Below are positions 56,363-64,000 of a stretch of DNA of 64,000 nucleotides, piece by piece. Location: positions 1 through 64,000 of the forward strand of contig NZ_BNAH01000004.1 of NCBI RefSeq assembly GCF_014653195.1. The letters are read 5' to 3'. Numbering within the stretch: position 1 is the first letter of the stretch; the number at the start of each line of letters is the position of its first letter. The notes below the pieces were generated by a model. That model was not told the origin of the DNA and searched no databases. It was given only the letters and a program-made list of their open reading frames with translations. A program made the position numbers and the translations under genes. This DNA is from Thalassotalea profundi. Lineage in GTDB: Bacteria; Pseudomonadota; Gammaproteobacteria; Enterobacterales; Alteromonadaceae.

Positions 56363-56665
56363 ATGGATCAACAGTCCTATTTAACTCAATTGGATATGCT
56401 ATTTACGCAATACTTTAAGTCGATATTAACAAAAACGCCTGATAATGAACTTAAATATCGTATTCAGGGGTTTATTCAAGCGGGCGAAACCTTATCGATC
56501 ATAAGTAGAAATCAATCGACTCAAATCATGGAAGATGCTCACCTTCAAGTTTTTGGCGAAAGCATTGATGAACGAAAGAGTAAAAAAAGGGCATTTAAAG
56601 AAGCACTCAAAGCTAGAGATGAGAGCTATTTTGAAATGCCTGCTTACGAAAGACTAAATGATTAA
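56363..56665 (+). CDS. Hypothetical protein, 100 residues
   Basis: I do not recognise this protein. It is soluble, mostly helical, with MDQQSYLTQLDMLFTQYFKS at the start, a FIQAGETLSIISRNQSTQIMEDAHLQVFG middle and a charged end (RKSKKRAFKEALKARDESYFEMPAYERL). The codon use and AGGTG signal upstream look normal for the region, and a terminator follows at 56861. It lies 115 bases after yaaA and may be a narrowly conserved gene. Confidence 0.65.
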   Translation: MDQQSYLTQLDMLFTQYFKSILTKTPDNELKYRIQGFIQAGETLSIISRNQSTQIMEDAHLQVFGESIDERKSKKRAFKEALKARDESYFEMPAYERLND

Positions 56666-56860
56666 CGGGAAACCTTAATACTTCGCTGATTGAAGATTTA
56701 CTCATAATTTCAATGAGTAGCGATTTATTAAGTTTATTATTGAAGTGTTAACACTATAGATGTAGCTATACATAATGGGGAAGTGCCATACGTCAGTTGT
56801 TCGCTAATTCACAATGTTTAATGTCTTTTACTTTATAGGTTGCATTATTTTGAAGACAAA

Positions 56861-56884
56861 AAAACCGCAATAAAGCGGTTTTAA
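56861..56884. terminator. Intrinsic terminator downstream of the 100-residue gene
   Basis: AAAACCGC / GCGGTTTT pair perfectly around AATAAA, with A and T tracts on both sides. It is the last clear core-genome signal before the restriction-modification region. Confidence 0.75.
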
Positions 56885-57410
56885 TCATAAATTAAAAGCA
56901 ATTTATGGCCAAATCTAAAAGTTACTAGGTATAACGATTAAACTAAAACGGTCTTTATTTTGCGGGGGAGGCAGTCGAACAGGGGAGTTAAGTTTTTGAT
57001 ATTAAGTTGTTTGTTTTGGTTTGTTTTTTATCGTTGTTACTACTGGTGTTACTAAAATAAAAAGTCACTTTTCAAAATTTTCTTTATGAAAGTTTGATAA
57101 ATACTAGCTCTACTTATTTCAATAAAGCATAACTTTTTACTTTTGTAAGATATGCTCAGACAGATAAGTAGCTAGATTGCGATGCCCTAATACAACACCT
57201 TTTTCTAAATAAAATGATTACGGTTTAGAAAGTAAGATAGCTATTCATCATATTATGCAGGAATGCTCTATATATTACATATAAAGCTTGAGATTTTTGA
57301 ATGTTCATTATTCAAATGGAATGCGAGAATTGAAGTTATAGATTTAACAAGCAAGTCTTTTTTAATTATGAAAATTAAATATTTTATTTTTTGCACATAA
57401 TATCTTTAAA
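56885..57410. other. Spacer between core genes and the restriction-modification locus
   Basis: Over 500 bases without a convincing gene. A GC-rich stretch at 56961-56986 (TGCGGGGGAGGCAG then TCGAACAGGGG) recalls the 3' part of a tRNA gene read leftwards and might be an old attachment site. The rest is AT-rich and featureless to my eye. No integrase gene is visible. Confidence 0.35.
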
Positions 57411-57521
57411 TTCTGCGCACTACGCAATTTCTGCGCACTGCGCAATTTTAAAAACCTCTTAATTATTAATGTATTAACTTGTTTTTTATACGTTTATCTT
57501 AATGTGTGCGCAATTTTAAAA
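57411..57521. repeat. Three TGCGCA-containing repeats upstream of hsdR
   Basis: Two adjacent units, TTCTGCGCACTACGCAATTT (57411-57430) and TTCTGCGCACTGCGCAATTT (from 57429), are followed 65 bases later by GTGTGCGCAATTTTAAAA near 57504-57521. The second and third share TGCGCAATTTTAAAA. They lie 110-220 bases before hsdR in otherwise AT-rich DNA. They look like binding sites for a regulator of the restriction genes. Confidence 0.55.
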
Positions 57522-57634
57522 CGTTATTAAAACTAGAAACATCAACATCTTACTCATAACTCAATTGACAAATAGAAGTAAAAACTGCACTTTATACTTC
57601 ATCAGGGACAATGCCGTACTAACAAGACTAAATT

Positions 57635-60076
57635 ATGGATAAAAAGAAACTTTCTGAAACCGATATCATCACTAAATTCATCATGCCTGCGGTTAAAAGT
57701 GCTGGCTGGAATTTAATGACTCAAATACGCCAAGAAGTTAAGTTACGTGATGGTAAAGTGATTGTCCGTGGTCAGCTTGGTGTGCGCAAAACCGTTAAGT
57801 CTGCTGACATTGTTCTCTACCATAAACCTAATATTCCGTTAGCGGTTATTGAAGCAAAAGCTAATAAGCATGAAATAGGCAAGGGCATTCAACAAGGGCT
57901 TGATTACGCACGTTTATTAGAAGTTCCGTTCATCTTTGCCTCAAATGGCGATGGTTTCATTTTTCACGATAAAACTAATCTGAACCAGCTTGAAACCGAA
58001 ATATCTTTAGAAGACTTCCCAACACCTGATCAGCTTTGGCAAAAGTATTGTGCTTATCGTGGATTTAAACCCGAACAAATACCGTTAATTACTCAAAGTT
58101 ACCATGATGATGGCAGTGGTAAAGCACCACGTTATTATCAGCTACAAGCCATTAATAAAACCATTGAAGCGGTATCTCAGGGTAAAAACCGTATGTTGCT
58201 TGTTATGGCAACAGGTACCGGTAAAACCTATACGGCTTTCCAAATCATTTGGCGTTTATGGAAATCTCGCCAGAAAAAACGCATCTTATTTTTAGCAGAC
58301 CGAAACGTGCTCGTTGATCAAACTCGTATTAACGACTTTCAGCCTTTTGGCCAAGCTATGACTAAAATTTCAGGGCGTAAAGTTGACCCAGCTTATGAAA
58401 TTCACCTGGCATTATACCAAGCATTAACAGGCCCAGAAGAAAGTCAAAAAGCTTATAAACAAGTAGAGCCTGATTTTTTTGATCTGATTATTATTGACGA
58501 ATGTCATCGTGGTAGTGCCGCAGAAGATAGTGCATGGCGTGAAATTCTCGAATACTTCAGTGCCGCTACACAAATCGGTTTAACAGCAACCCCCAAAGAA
58601 ACAGAAGAAGTCTCAAACATCGACTACTTTGGCGAGCCTGTTTATACCTACTCATTAAAAGAAGGTATTGAAGATGGCTTTTTATCTCCTTATAAAGTAG
58701 TGCGTGTTGATCTTGATATCGACCTACAAGGTTGGCGACCAGAAAAAGGTCAGATAGATGACAACGGCGAAGAAATAGAAGATCGTATTTACAACATCAA
58801 AGACTTTGATCGCACTATCGTCATTAAAAATCGTACTGAATTAGTGGCACAAACCATTACCAGTTATTTACAACGTACCGACCCCATGGCAAAAACCATC
58901 GTCTTTTGTAACGATATTGACCATGCTGAACGTATGCGTCGTGCCCTTGTTAATTTAAACCCTGAACAAGTGGCAAAAAACGACAAATATGTGATGAAAA
59001 TTACCGGTGATGATGAAATAGGCAAAGCCCAACTTGATAACTTTATTAACCCGAAAAAAGCTTACCCAGTGATTGCCACCACCTCAGAGTTAATGACCAC
59101 AGGTGTCGATGCTAAAACCTGTAAGTTAGTGGTGCTTGATCAAAACATACAATCAATGACTAAGTTCAAGCAAATTATTGGTCGTGGCACACGTATAGAC
59201 GATAAATACGGTAAGCTATGGTTTACCATTCTCGACTTTAAAAAAGCCACAGAGCTGTTTGCCGATGAACGTTTTGATGGTGTGCCGGAAAAAGTATTAG
59301 TCACCAAACCAGAAGATATCATTGAAGATGAAGACGATAGCTTTATTGATGATATCAATGGTGAAGAAGAAAATGAAACAGAAGCTCAAACGATAGCTGA
59401 GCCGCACCCAGATTTCACAAGTGATACTCAAACAGAAGAAACATCTGGCAACGCTGAAATAGACAGCGATTGGGGCGAAGATGAAGAAGAAAAGCGCTTC
59501 ATCAAATTCCAAGTATCAGGTATATCCGTAAAAAAAATGGCAGAGCGTGTTCAGTATTACGATAGTGACGGTAAGTTAGTGACCGAATCATTTAAAGATT
59601 ACACCCGCAAAACCATACAAAAGCAATTTACCTCGCTTGATGACTTTACCCGTAAATGGAACGAAGCAGATCGCAAACAAAGCATTATTGATGAACTCGC
59701 CAATGAAGGGGTTATTTGGCAAGCTCTGGAAGATGATATCAGTAAAGATTTAGATCCCTTTGACCTAATTTGTCATGTTGCTTTCGACCAACCACCCTTA
59801 ACGCGTAAAGAACGTGCAAATAACGTGAAAAAGCGTAACTACTTCACTAAATACTCAGAGCAAGCGCAAACGGTGTTAAGTAACTTGCTTGATAAATATG
59901 CTGATGCTGGCGTGAGTGAAATTGAAAGTATTCATGTGCTTAAAGTTCAACCATTTAATCAAATGGGCAAGCCAATGGAAATAGCAAAGAAAGCCTTTGG
60001 TGGCAGAAAAGAGTATGATCAAGCCATTACCGAATTAGAAGCTGAGTTGTATCACGACGGTTCTCGTTCAGCTTAA
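57635..60076 (+). CDS. hsdR: Type I restriction enzyme, R subunit (EcoEI-like)
   Basis: HsdR cuts unmodified DNA after ATP-driven translocation. The 813-residue protein has an N-terminal HSDR_N nuclease domain ([24 protein letters not shown] near 68-91, with the PD-ExK-type Glu-Ala-Lys), a superfamily 2 helicase (Walker [14 protein letters not shown] near 189-201, DECHRG near 288-293, [21 protein letters not shown]) and an EcoEI-type C-terminal domain with an acidic segment (about 565-620). The length and [16 protein letters not shown] fit the EcoEI class, not the larger EcoKI or EcoR124 class. It starts the R-M-S locus; GC content is a little higher than in neighbours. Confidence 0.95.
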   Translation: MDKKKLSETDIITKFIMPAVKSAGWNLMTQIRQEVKLRDGKVIVRGQLGVRKTVKSADIVLYHKPNIPLAVIEAKANKHEIGKGIQQGLDYARLLEVPFIFASNGDGFIFHDKTNLNQLETEISLEDFPTPDQLWQKYCAYRGFKPEQIPLITQSYHDDGSGKAPRYYQLQAINKTIEAVSQGKNRMLLVMATGTGKTYTAFQIIWRLWKSRQKKRILFLADRNVLVDQTRINDFQPFGQAMTKISGRKVDPAYEIHLALYQALTGPEESQKAYKQVEPDFFDLIIIDECHRGSAAEDSAWREILEYFSAATQIGLTATPKETEEVSNIDYFGEPVYTYSLKEGIEDGFLSPYKVVRVDLDIDLQGWRPEKGQIDDNGEEIEDRIYNIKDFDRTIVIKNRTELVAQTITSYLQRTDPMAKTIVFCNDIDHAERMRRALVNLNPEQVAKNDKYVMKITGDDEIGKAQLDNFINPKKAYPVIATTSELMTTGVDAKTCKLVVLDQNIQSMTKFKQIIGRGTRIDDKYGKLWFTILDFKKATELFADERFDGVPEKVLVTKPEDIIEDEDDSFIDDINGEEENETEAQTIAEPHPDFTSDTQTEETSGNAEIDSDWGEDEEEKRFIKFQVSGISVKKMAERVQYYDSDGKLVTESFKDYTRKTIQKQFTSLDDFTRKWNEADRKQSIIDELANEGVIWQALEDDISKDLDPFDLICHVAFDQPPLTRKERANNVKKRNYFTKYSEQAQTVLSNLLDKYADAGVSEIESIHVLKVQPFNQMGKPMEIAKKAFGGRKEYDQAITELEAELYHDGSRSA

Positions 60077-60181
60077 TTCTCACAATATTTTATCGGATAA
60101 TACTAAGAAAATATGACGTGATTAGTCGTGATGATAAAATTCTTTTGAATACATAAATAATTAAATAAGAGAACGAGCAAA

Positions 60182-60313
60182 GTGAGTTTTTATAAAAAGA
60201 ATGCAAGTAAATACGCAAGGGAGAAGACTAAAGTGCTATCCCTAGAAAGCGAAAATCCCCGAGGTATTCCCCGAGGATATAGCGCCGACCGAGCATTCCC
60301 AGTCCACTTATAA
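60182..60313 (+). CDS. Possible small protein in the hsdR-hsdM spacer
   Basis: A 43-codon frame starts at GTG 60182 and reads VSFYKKNASKYAREKTK, then a segment with a tandem PRGIPRG motif and an end AFPVHL. The only ribosome binding signal is weak, so an internal GTG at 60233 with AGGGAG upstream is an alternative start. I do not recognise the product. It overlaps the hairpin at 60255, so the region may be an RNA or a leftover repeat and not a gene. Confidence 0.25.
   Translation: MSFYKKNASKYAREKTKVLSLESENPRGIPRGYSADRAFPVHL
60255..60278. repeat. GC-rich hairpin with CCCCGAGG direct repeats between hsdR and hsdM
   Basis: ATCCCCGAGG-TATT-CCCCGAGGAT contains CCCCGAGG twice in direct order and can also fold as a hairpin with two mismatches. 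It is part of a GC-rich island (about 60235-60310) in an otherwise AT-rich 306-base spacer, which is unusual because hsdM normally follows closely. Confidence 0.5.
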
Positions 60314-60382
60314 GTAAAGTGTAAGAACTCACCTCACATTTGTAAAGTATTAAACAAGATAAATTTAAAATAAGAGAAAAAT

Positions 60383-61888
60383 ATGTCAATTAGCTCAGTA
60401 ATAAAATCCATTCAAGACATTATGCGTAAAGACGCCGGTGTAGACGGTGACGCCCAACGACTAGGGCAAATGTCATGGTTACTCTTTTTGAAAATATTTG
60501 ACGCGCAAGAAGAAGAACTCGAATTTGAATTAGACGACTACCAAGAGCCAATTCCAAGCGAATACTTATGGCGAAATTGGGCTGCCGATGACGAAGGCAT
60601 AACCGGTGACGAGTTACTTGAATTTGTTAACGACAAACTTTTTGTAGATTTAAAAAACCTTACCGCACCTATCAACCTTAACCCGCGTGGTTATGTGGTG
60701 CGTGAAGCCTTTAGTGATGCCTTTAACTACATGAAAAACGGTACGCTACTGCGCCAAGTCATTAACAAGCTCAACGAAATAGATTTTACAGACTCAAAAG
60801 AACGTCATCTTTTTGGTGATTTATACGAGCAAATATTAAAAGATTTACAAAGCGCAGGTAACGCTGGTGAGTTTTATACCCCAAGAGCCATTACCCGTTT
60901 TATTGTTGACCGTATCGACCCGCAATTGGGCGAAAGCATTATGGACCCAGCATGTGGTACGGGCGGTTTCTTAGCCTGTGCGTTTGATCATGTTAAAGAA
61001 AAATACGTGAAAACAGCGGAAGATCACCAAACCTTACAAAAGCAAATTCACGGTGTTGAGAAAAAACAATTACCGCACTTACTCTGTACCACCAATATGC
61101 TATTGCATGGCATTGAAGTACCGGTACAAGTTAAACATGGCAACACTCTTAATAAACCACTTTCAAGTTGGGACGATGAAATAGACGTTATTGTTACCAA
61201 CCCACCATTTGGTGGCACCGAAGAAGACGGTATTGAAAAGAACTTTCCTGCCGACACCCGAACCCGTGAAACTGCCGACTTGTTTTTACAGCTGATTATT
61301 GAAGTGCTTGCTTCACCAAGCGGAACAGGTGATAACGCCAAAGCTGGCGGTCGTGCTGCCGTAGTATTACCCGACGGTACCTTATTTGGTGAAGGTGTTA
61401 AAACCAAAATCAAAAAGCTACTCACAGAAGAGTGTAATTTACACACTATTGTAAGATTACCGAACGGCGTGTTTAACCCGTACACAGGCATTAAAACCAA
61501 TATCTTGTTTTTTACTAAAGGTCAGCCAACTGAAAAAGTATGGTTTTATGAGCACCCTTATCCAGCAGGTGTTAAAAATTACAACAAAACCAAGCCAATG
61601 AAGTTTGAAGAATTTCAAACAGAAATACAGTGGTGGGGTAATGAAGAAGACGGCTTTGCATCGCGCATAGAAACCGAACAAGCATGGCAAGTCAGCATAG
61701 ACGAGATTATTGCGCGTAACTTCAACCTTGATATTAAAAACCCACACATTGAAGAAACCGTGAGTCATGATCCGCAAGAGCTATTAGCCGATTACGCCAA
61801 ACAACAAGCGGATATTCAAGCACTGCGTGACCAGCTTAAAAGCATTTTGTCTAACGCATTGTCACCTGAAAGTAGTGAGGTGAAGTAA
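60383..61888 (+). CDS. hsdM: Type I modification methylase, M subunit
   Basis: HsdM methylates adenine at N6 within the site chosen by HsdS. The 501-residue protein has the HsdM N-terminal helical domain (ISSVIKSIQDIMRKDAGVDG near 2-21, MSWLLFLKIFDAQEEEL), the AdoMet motif DPACGTGGFLACAF near 193-206 and the catalytic TNPPFGG near 272-278. FYTPRAITRFIVDRI and KTNILFFTKGQPTEKVWFYEHPYPAG are typical. Its stop codon overlaps the hsdS start (TAATG), so the two are translated together. Confidence 0.96.
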   Translation: MSISSVIKSIQDIMRKDAGVDGDAQRLGQMSWLLFLKIFDAQEEELEFELDDYQEPIPSEYLWRNWAADDEGITGDELLEFVNDKLFVDLKNLTAPINLNPRGYVVREAFSDAFNYMKNGTLLRQVINKLNEIDFTDSKERHLFGDLYEQILKDLQSAGNAGEFYTPRAITRFIVDRIDPQLGESIMDPACGTGGFLACAFDHVKEKYVKTAEDHQTLQKQIHGVEKKQLPHLLCTTNMLLHGIEVPVQVKHGNTLNKPLSSWDDEIDVIVTNPPFGGTEEDGIEKNFPADTRTRETADLFLQLIIEVLASPSGTGDNAKAGGRAAVVLPDGTLFGEGVKTKIKKLLTEECNLHTIVRLPNGVFNPYTGIKTNILFFTKGQPTEKVWFYEHPYPAGVKNYNKTKPMKFEEFQTEIQWWGNEEDGFASRIETEQAWQVSIDEIIARNFNLDIKNPHIEETVSHDPQELLADYAKQQADIQALRDQLKSILSNALSPESSEVK

Positions 61889-63801
61889 TGGCATCTAATC
61901 GTCATTCCCGAGCAGGCGGTAATTTAGTTTCAGCATTAAACACTGATAACTTAATTACTGACAACTTAATTACAGACAACATTGATGTCTGGACGAGTGC
62001 GATCAAAAAGCGCAATTCACAAGGGCGTGGCAGTAATAGTAAGGTTGAACTAGTTGGCATTAAAAAACTACGAGAACTGATTTTAGAATTAGCCGTGCGT
62101 GGCAAGTTAGTGCCACAAGACTCCAATGATGAACCTGCTAGGGTGTTGCTTGAAAAAATAGCAGCAGAAAAAGCACAACTGGTTGCCGATAAGAAAATAA
62201 AAAAACAAAAGCCTTTACCTGAAATAACCGATGAAGACCAACCTTTTGAGCTTCCTAAAGGTTGGTCTTGGTGTCACTTACAAGATATCTCAATCTATAT
62301 TCAACGCGGTAAAGGTCCTAAATATGATGAAAGTGGTAAAGTTAAAGTTATTTCTCAAAAATGTATTCAATGGTCAGGATTCGATCTAGAACCAGCAAGG
62401 TTTGTAAATAATGAGAGTTTAAGTAAATATCAGGAAGAACGATTTTTGCAGCCAATGGATTTATTGTGGAATTCAACCGGAACAGGTACAGCAGGTAGAA
62501 TTAATTTACTTGAATATGTGGAAAATAAAACTCTTGTAGCTGATTCTCATGTCACAGTTATCCGTACAATATTGATTAATGCAGCTTTTATTAAAAATTA
62601 TATATCAGCCCCAGGTATTCAATATCGTATTGAACCAGGACGTGAAAACTCGCTTGTTTCAGGTACCACGAACCAGGTGGAATTAAATACTAGTGCAGTT
62701 ACAAGTATTGAAGTGCCGATTCCACCTCTAACCGAACAACACCGCATCGTCGCTAAAGTCGATGAATTGATGGCATTGTGTGATCAGTTAGAGCAACAAA
62801 CTGAACAAAACCTAACATCACATCAAACCTTAGTGGAAGAATTGTTAAAAACATTAACCCAAAGTGTTAATGCAGATGACTTGACCGCCATGGATGGTGG
62901 AAATATCAGCTCTAATGAAGATAGGGCAGGAGCAAATTCCTTTCAACAAAGCTGGTTGCGCATCGCCGACCACTTTGATCTGTTATTCACCACCGAAGAC
63001 AGCATAGAGCAACTAAAACAAACCATCTTACAACTGGCAGTCATGGGCAAACTCGTGCCACAAAACCCCAGCGACGAACCTGCAAGTAAACTACTTGAAA
63101 AAATCGCCGGAGAAAAAGCTCAACTGATCAAAGATAAAAAAATCAAAAAACAAAAGCCATTACCAGCCATCACAGATGAAGAAAAACCGTTCGAATTACC
63201 GAGTGGCTGGGAATGGTGTAATTTAGGCTTTATAACTGTAATACGTGGTGGTAAACGATTGCCAAAAGGGCAGCAGTTAACTACAAATAAAACCCCTTAT
63301 ATTTACATTCGTGTTACGGATATGAGAGACGGCAGCATAAGAGAAGATGATCTACATTATGTTTCTGGAGACGTTCAATCAAAAATTAGTAATTACATAA
63401 TAACTAAAGATGATATTTACATGACGATAGTTGGTGCAACTATCGGCAAATGTGGTCTAGTCCCGCTTAGATTTGATGGTATGAATTTAACAGAGAATGC
63501 TGCGCGTATAACACCTTTTTACGGTATTGATCGTACATATTTATTCAAGTGTCTTGATAGCAAGTTCGCTCAAGAACAGTTTTTTGATAAGACTAAACAA
63601 GTCGGCGTTCAAAAGATGGCTTTGAACAGATTATCTAGTACAAAAATTCCATTACCACCACTAGCTGAACAACACCGCATCGTCGCTAAAGTCGATGAAC
63701 TGATGGCGTTATGTGACCAACTCAAAACCCGACTAGCTGATGCCCAAACCACACAACTCCACCTTGCCGATGCTGTGGTTGAAAACGCATTAAGTGAGTA
63801 G
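61888..63801 (+). CDS. hsdS: Type I restriction-modification specificity subunit S
   Basis: HsdS recognises the split DNA target through two target-recognition domains (TRDs). The 637-residue protein has TRD1 (about 125-275) and TRD2 (about 445-590). Each is preceded by a similar conserved helix region (LAVRGKLVPQ, LLEKIAAEKAQL, KIKKQKPLP; then LAVMGKLVPQ, LLEKIAGEKAQL, KIKKQKPLP) and followed by EQHRIVAKVDELMALCDQL (283-301 and 594-612). The N-terminus is odd: NRHSRAGGNL comes from a REP-like DNA repeat, followed by a doubled LITDN motif. Related HsdS proteins begin with a short ...LITEHIDIWTSAI. The start is fixed by the overlap with hsdM. Confidence 0.94.
   Translation: MASNRHSRAGGNLVSALNTDNLITDNLITDNIDVWTSAIKKRNSQGRGSNSKVELVGIKKLRELILELAVRGKLVPQDSNDEPARVLLEKIAAEKAQLVADKKIKKQKPLPEITDEDQPFELPKGWSWCHLQDISIYIQRGKGPKYDESGKVKVISQKCIQWSGFDLEPARFVNNESLSKYQEERFLQPMDLLWNSTGTGTAGRINLLEYVENKTLVADSHVTVIRTILINAAFIKNYISAPGIQYRIEPGRENSLVSGTTNQVELNTSAVTSIEVPIPPLTEQHRIVAKVDELMALCDQLEQQTEQNLTSHQTLVEELLKTLTQSVNADDLTAMDGGNISSNEDRAGANSFQQSWLRIADHFDLLFTTEDSIEQLKQTILQLAVMGKLVPQNPSDEPASKLLEKIAGEKAQLIKDKKIKKQKPLPAITDEEKPFELPSGWEWCNLGFITVIRGGKRLPKGQQLTTNKTPYIYIRVTDMRDGSIREDDLHYVSGDVQSKISNYIITKDDIYMTIVGATIGKCGLVPLRFDGMNLTENAARITPFYGIDRTYLFKCLDSKFAQEQFFDKTKQVGVQKMALNRLSSTKIPLPPLAEQHRIVAKVDELMALCDQLKTRLADAQTTQLHLADAVVENALSE
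61901..61925 (+). repeat. REP-like repeat inside the hsdS N-terminus
   Basis: The DNA CGTCATTCCCGAGCAGGCGG closely resembles the dispersed proteobacterial repeat CGTCATTCCCGCGAAGGCGG. It contributes the residues RHSRAGGN to HsdS. Such elements normally lie between genes, so this one was captured into the reading frame. Confidence 0.55.
61942..61986 (+). repeat. 15-bp tandem repeat in the hsdS start region
   Basis: ACTGATAACTTAATT and ACTGACAACTTAATT follow each other directly, with a partial third copy (ACAGACAAC). Each unit adds five in-frame residues (TDNLI), so copy number could change without breaking the frame. Confidence 0.65.
62734..63699 (+). repeat. Pair of 33-bp perfect direct repeats flanking TRD2 of hsdS
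   Basis: An identical 33-base sequence starting GAACAACACCGCATCGTCGC occurs at 62734-62766 and 63667-63699, encoding EQHRIVAKVDE in both conserved regions. The perfect DNA match exceeds that of the surrounding coding sequence and could allow recombination that swaps or deletes TRD2. Confidence 0.8.
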
Positions 63802-63850
63802 TAATAATGCGCTATATTGTATTAATCGCTAATACACAGGAATACGATTT

Positions 63851-64000
63851 ATGAAGCAAGATCTAACCTCATCGCTTGTAGCACGTCAGAATGTACTGAA
63901 TAACCAATATGCGCTAGAAAAATTAGAAGAACACCTTGAATTGGGTGGGCTTGTGCATAATGGTGAAATTATTTTCACAAAATCGCAAGTGGCGGAAATA
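63851..64000 (+). CDS. Start of a gene after hsdS (partial, probable DNA-binding protein)
   Basis: The frame opens at ATG 63851 with AGGA upstream and runs to the window edge: MKQDLTSSLVARQNVLNNQY, then ALEKLEEHLELGGLVHNG and EIIFTKSQVAEI. The 50 visible residues look like the start of a helix-turn-helix protein often found in restriction-modification loci, in which FTKSQVAEI would begin the recognition region. The function cannot be settled from this part. It follows hsdS by 49 bases and is probably in the same operon. Confidence 0.6.
   Translation, partial: MKQDLTSSLVARQNVLNNQYALEKLEEHLELGGLVHNGEIIFTKSQVAEI

Noticed and set aside
61048..61777. Antisense open frames within hsdM
   Set aside because: They mirror the conserved methylase motifs, have no ribosome binding site and no plausible product.
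62734..63699. Repeats in hsdS considered as a CRISPR-like array
   Set aside because: There are only two copies, 933 bp apart, and both encode the conserved EQHRIVAKVDE helix of the specificity subunit. No cas genes are present.

Overview
The window is AT-rich chromosomal DNA from a marine gammaproteobacterium of the Alteromonadales, most like the Colwelliaceae (Colwellia/Thalassotalea). This rests on three things: protein sequences that align well from memory with E. coli orthologues, E. coli-like gene neighbourhoods (ygiM/ygiF/cca, glnE-hldE, tolC/nudF-yqiB-cpdA-yqiA-parE, talB/yaaA), and PEP-CTERM surface proteins. No database search was possible, so names rest on motifs, length and gene order.

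Layout: 1-270 is the 3' end of a 5S rRNA gene, its terminator, and a decayed second copy of the same tail. 699-6582 holds a PEP-CTERM protein, fumarylacetoacetase and a TonB-dependent receptor with no canonical start codon at its signal peptide. 6665-10879 has cca, a GspA-GspB fusion ATPase and an HD-GYP phosphodiesterase. 11005-15973 is a complete leuABCD operon with promoter, leader peptide and attenuator. 16057-18963 is a small surface-glycan module (Wzi, glycerol-phosphate cytidylyltransferase, CDP-glycerol transferase). 19024-21295 is ygiM/ygiF, followed by an esterase gene. 22306-28374 is a membrane-stress (PspA/YjfJ) and polyamine-type locus of seven genes on one strand, with three copies of one palindromic operator. 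28499-40855 is conserved core: glnE, a TcpQ-domain protein, lpxL-like, hldE, tolC, nudF, yqiB, cpdA, yqiA and parE.

parE and parC are separated by about 10 kb of accessory DNA (40856-50947). It holds a solute-binding protein, a truncated gene beside a dead IS3-family element, a small membrane protein, a secreted M9-type collagenase ending in two dockerin-like calcium loops, an adjoining PEP-CTERM protein with a cohesin-like domain, a VOC protein and two overlapping diguanylate cyclase genes. The dockerin-collagenase/cohesin pair is the most interesting part: it looks like a two-gene system that docks a protease on the cell surface. After parC come small conserved genes, talB and yaaA. From 57635 to the end lies a type I restriction-modification locus (hsdR, hsdM, hsdS and the start of a further gene), with repeats upstream of hsdR and a structured spacer between hsdR and hsdM.

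How the parts work together: leader and attenuator tie leu expression to leucine supply. The three shared operators suggest that the two halves of the Psp/polyamine locus respond to one regulator. The cohesin-like PEP-CTERM protein could hold the collagenase on the surface after exosortase sorting. HsdR, HsdM and HsdS form one restriction complex.
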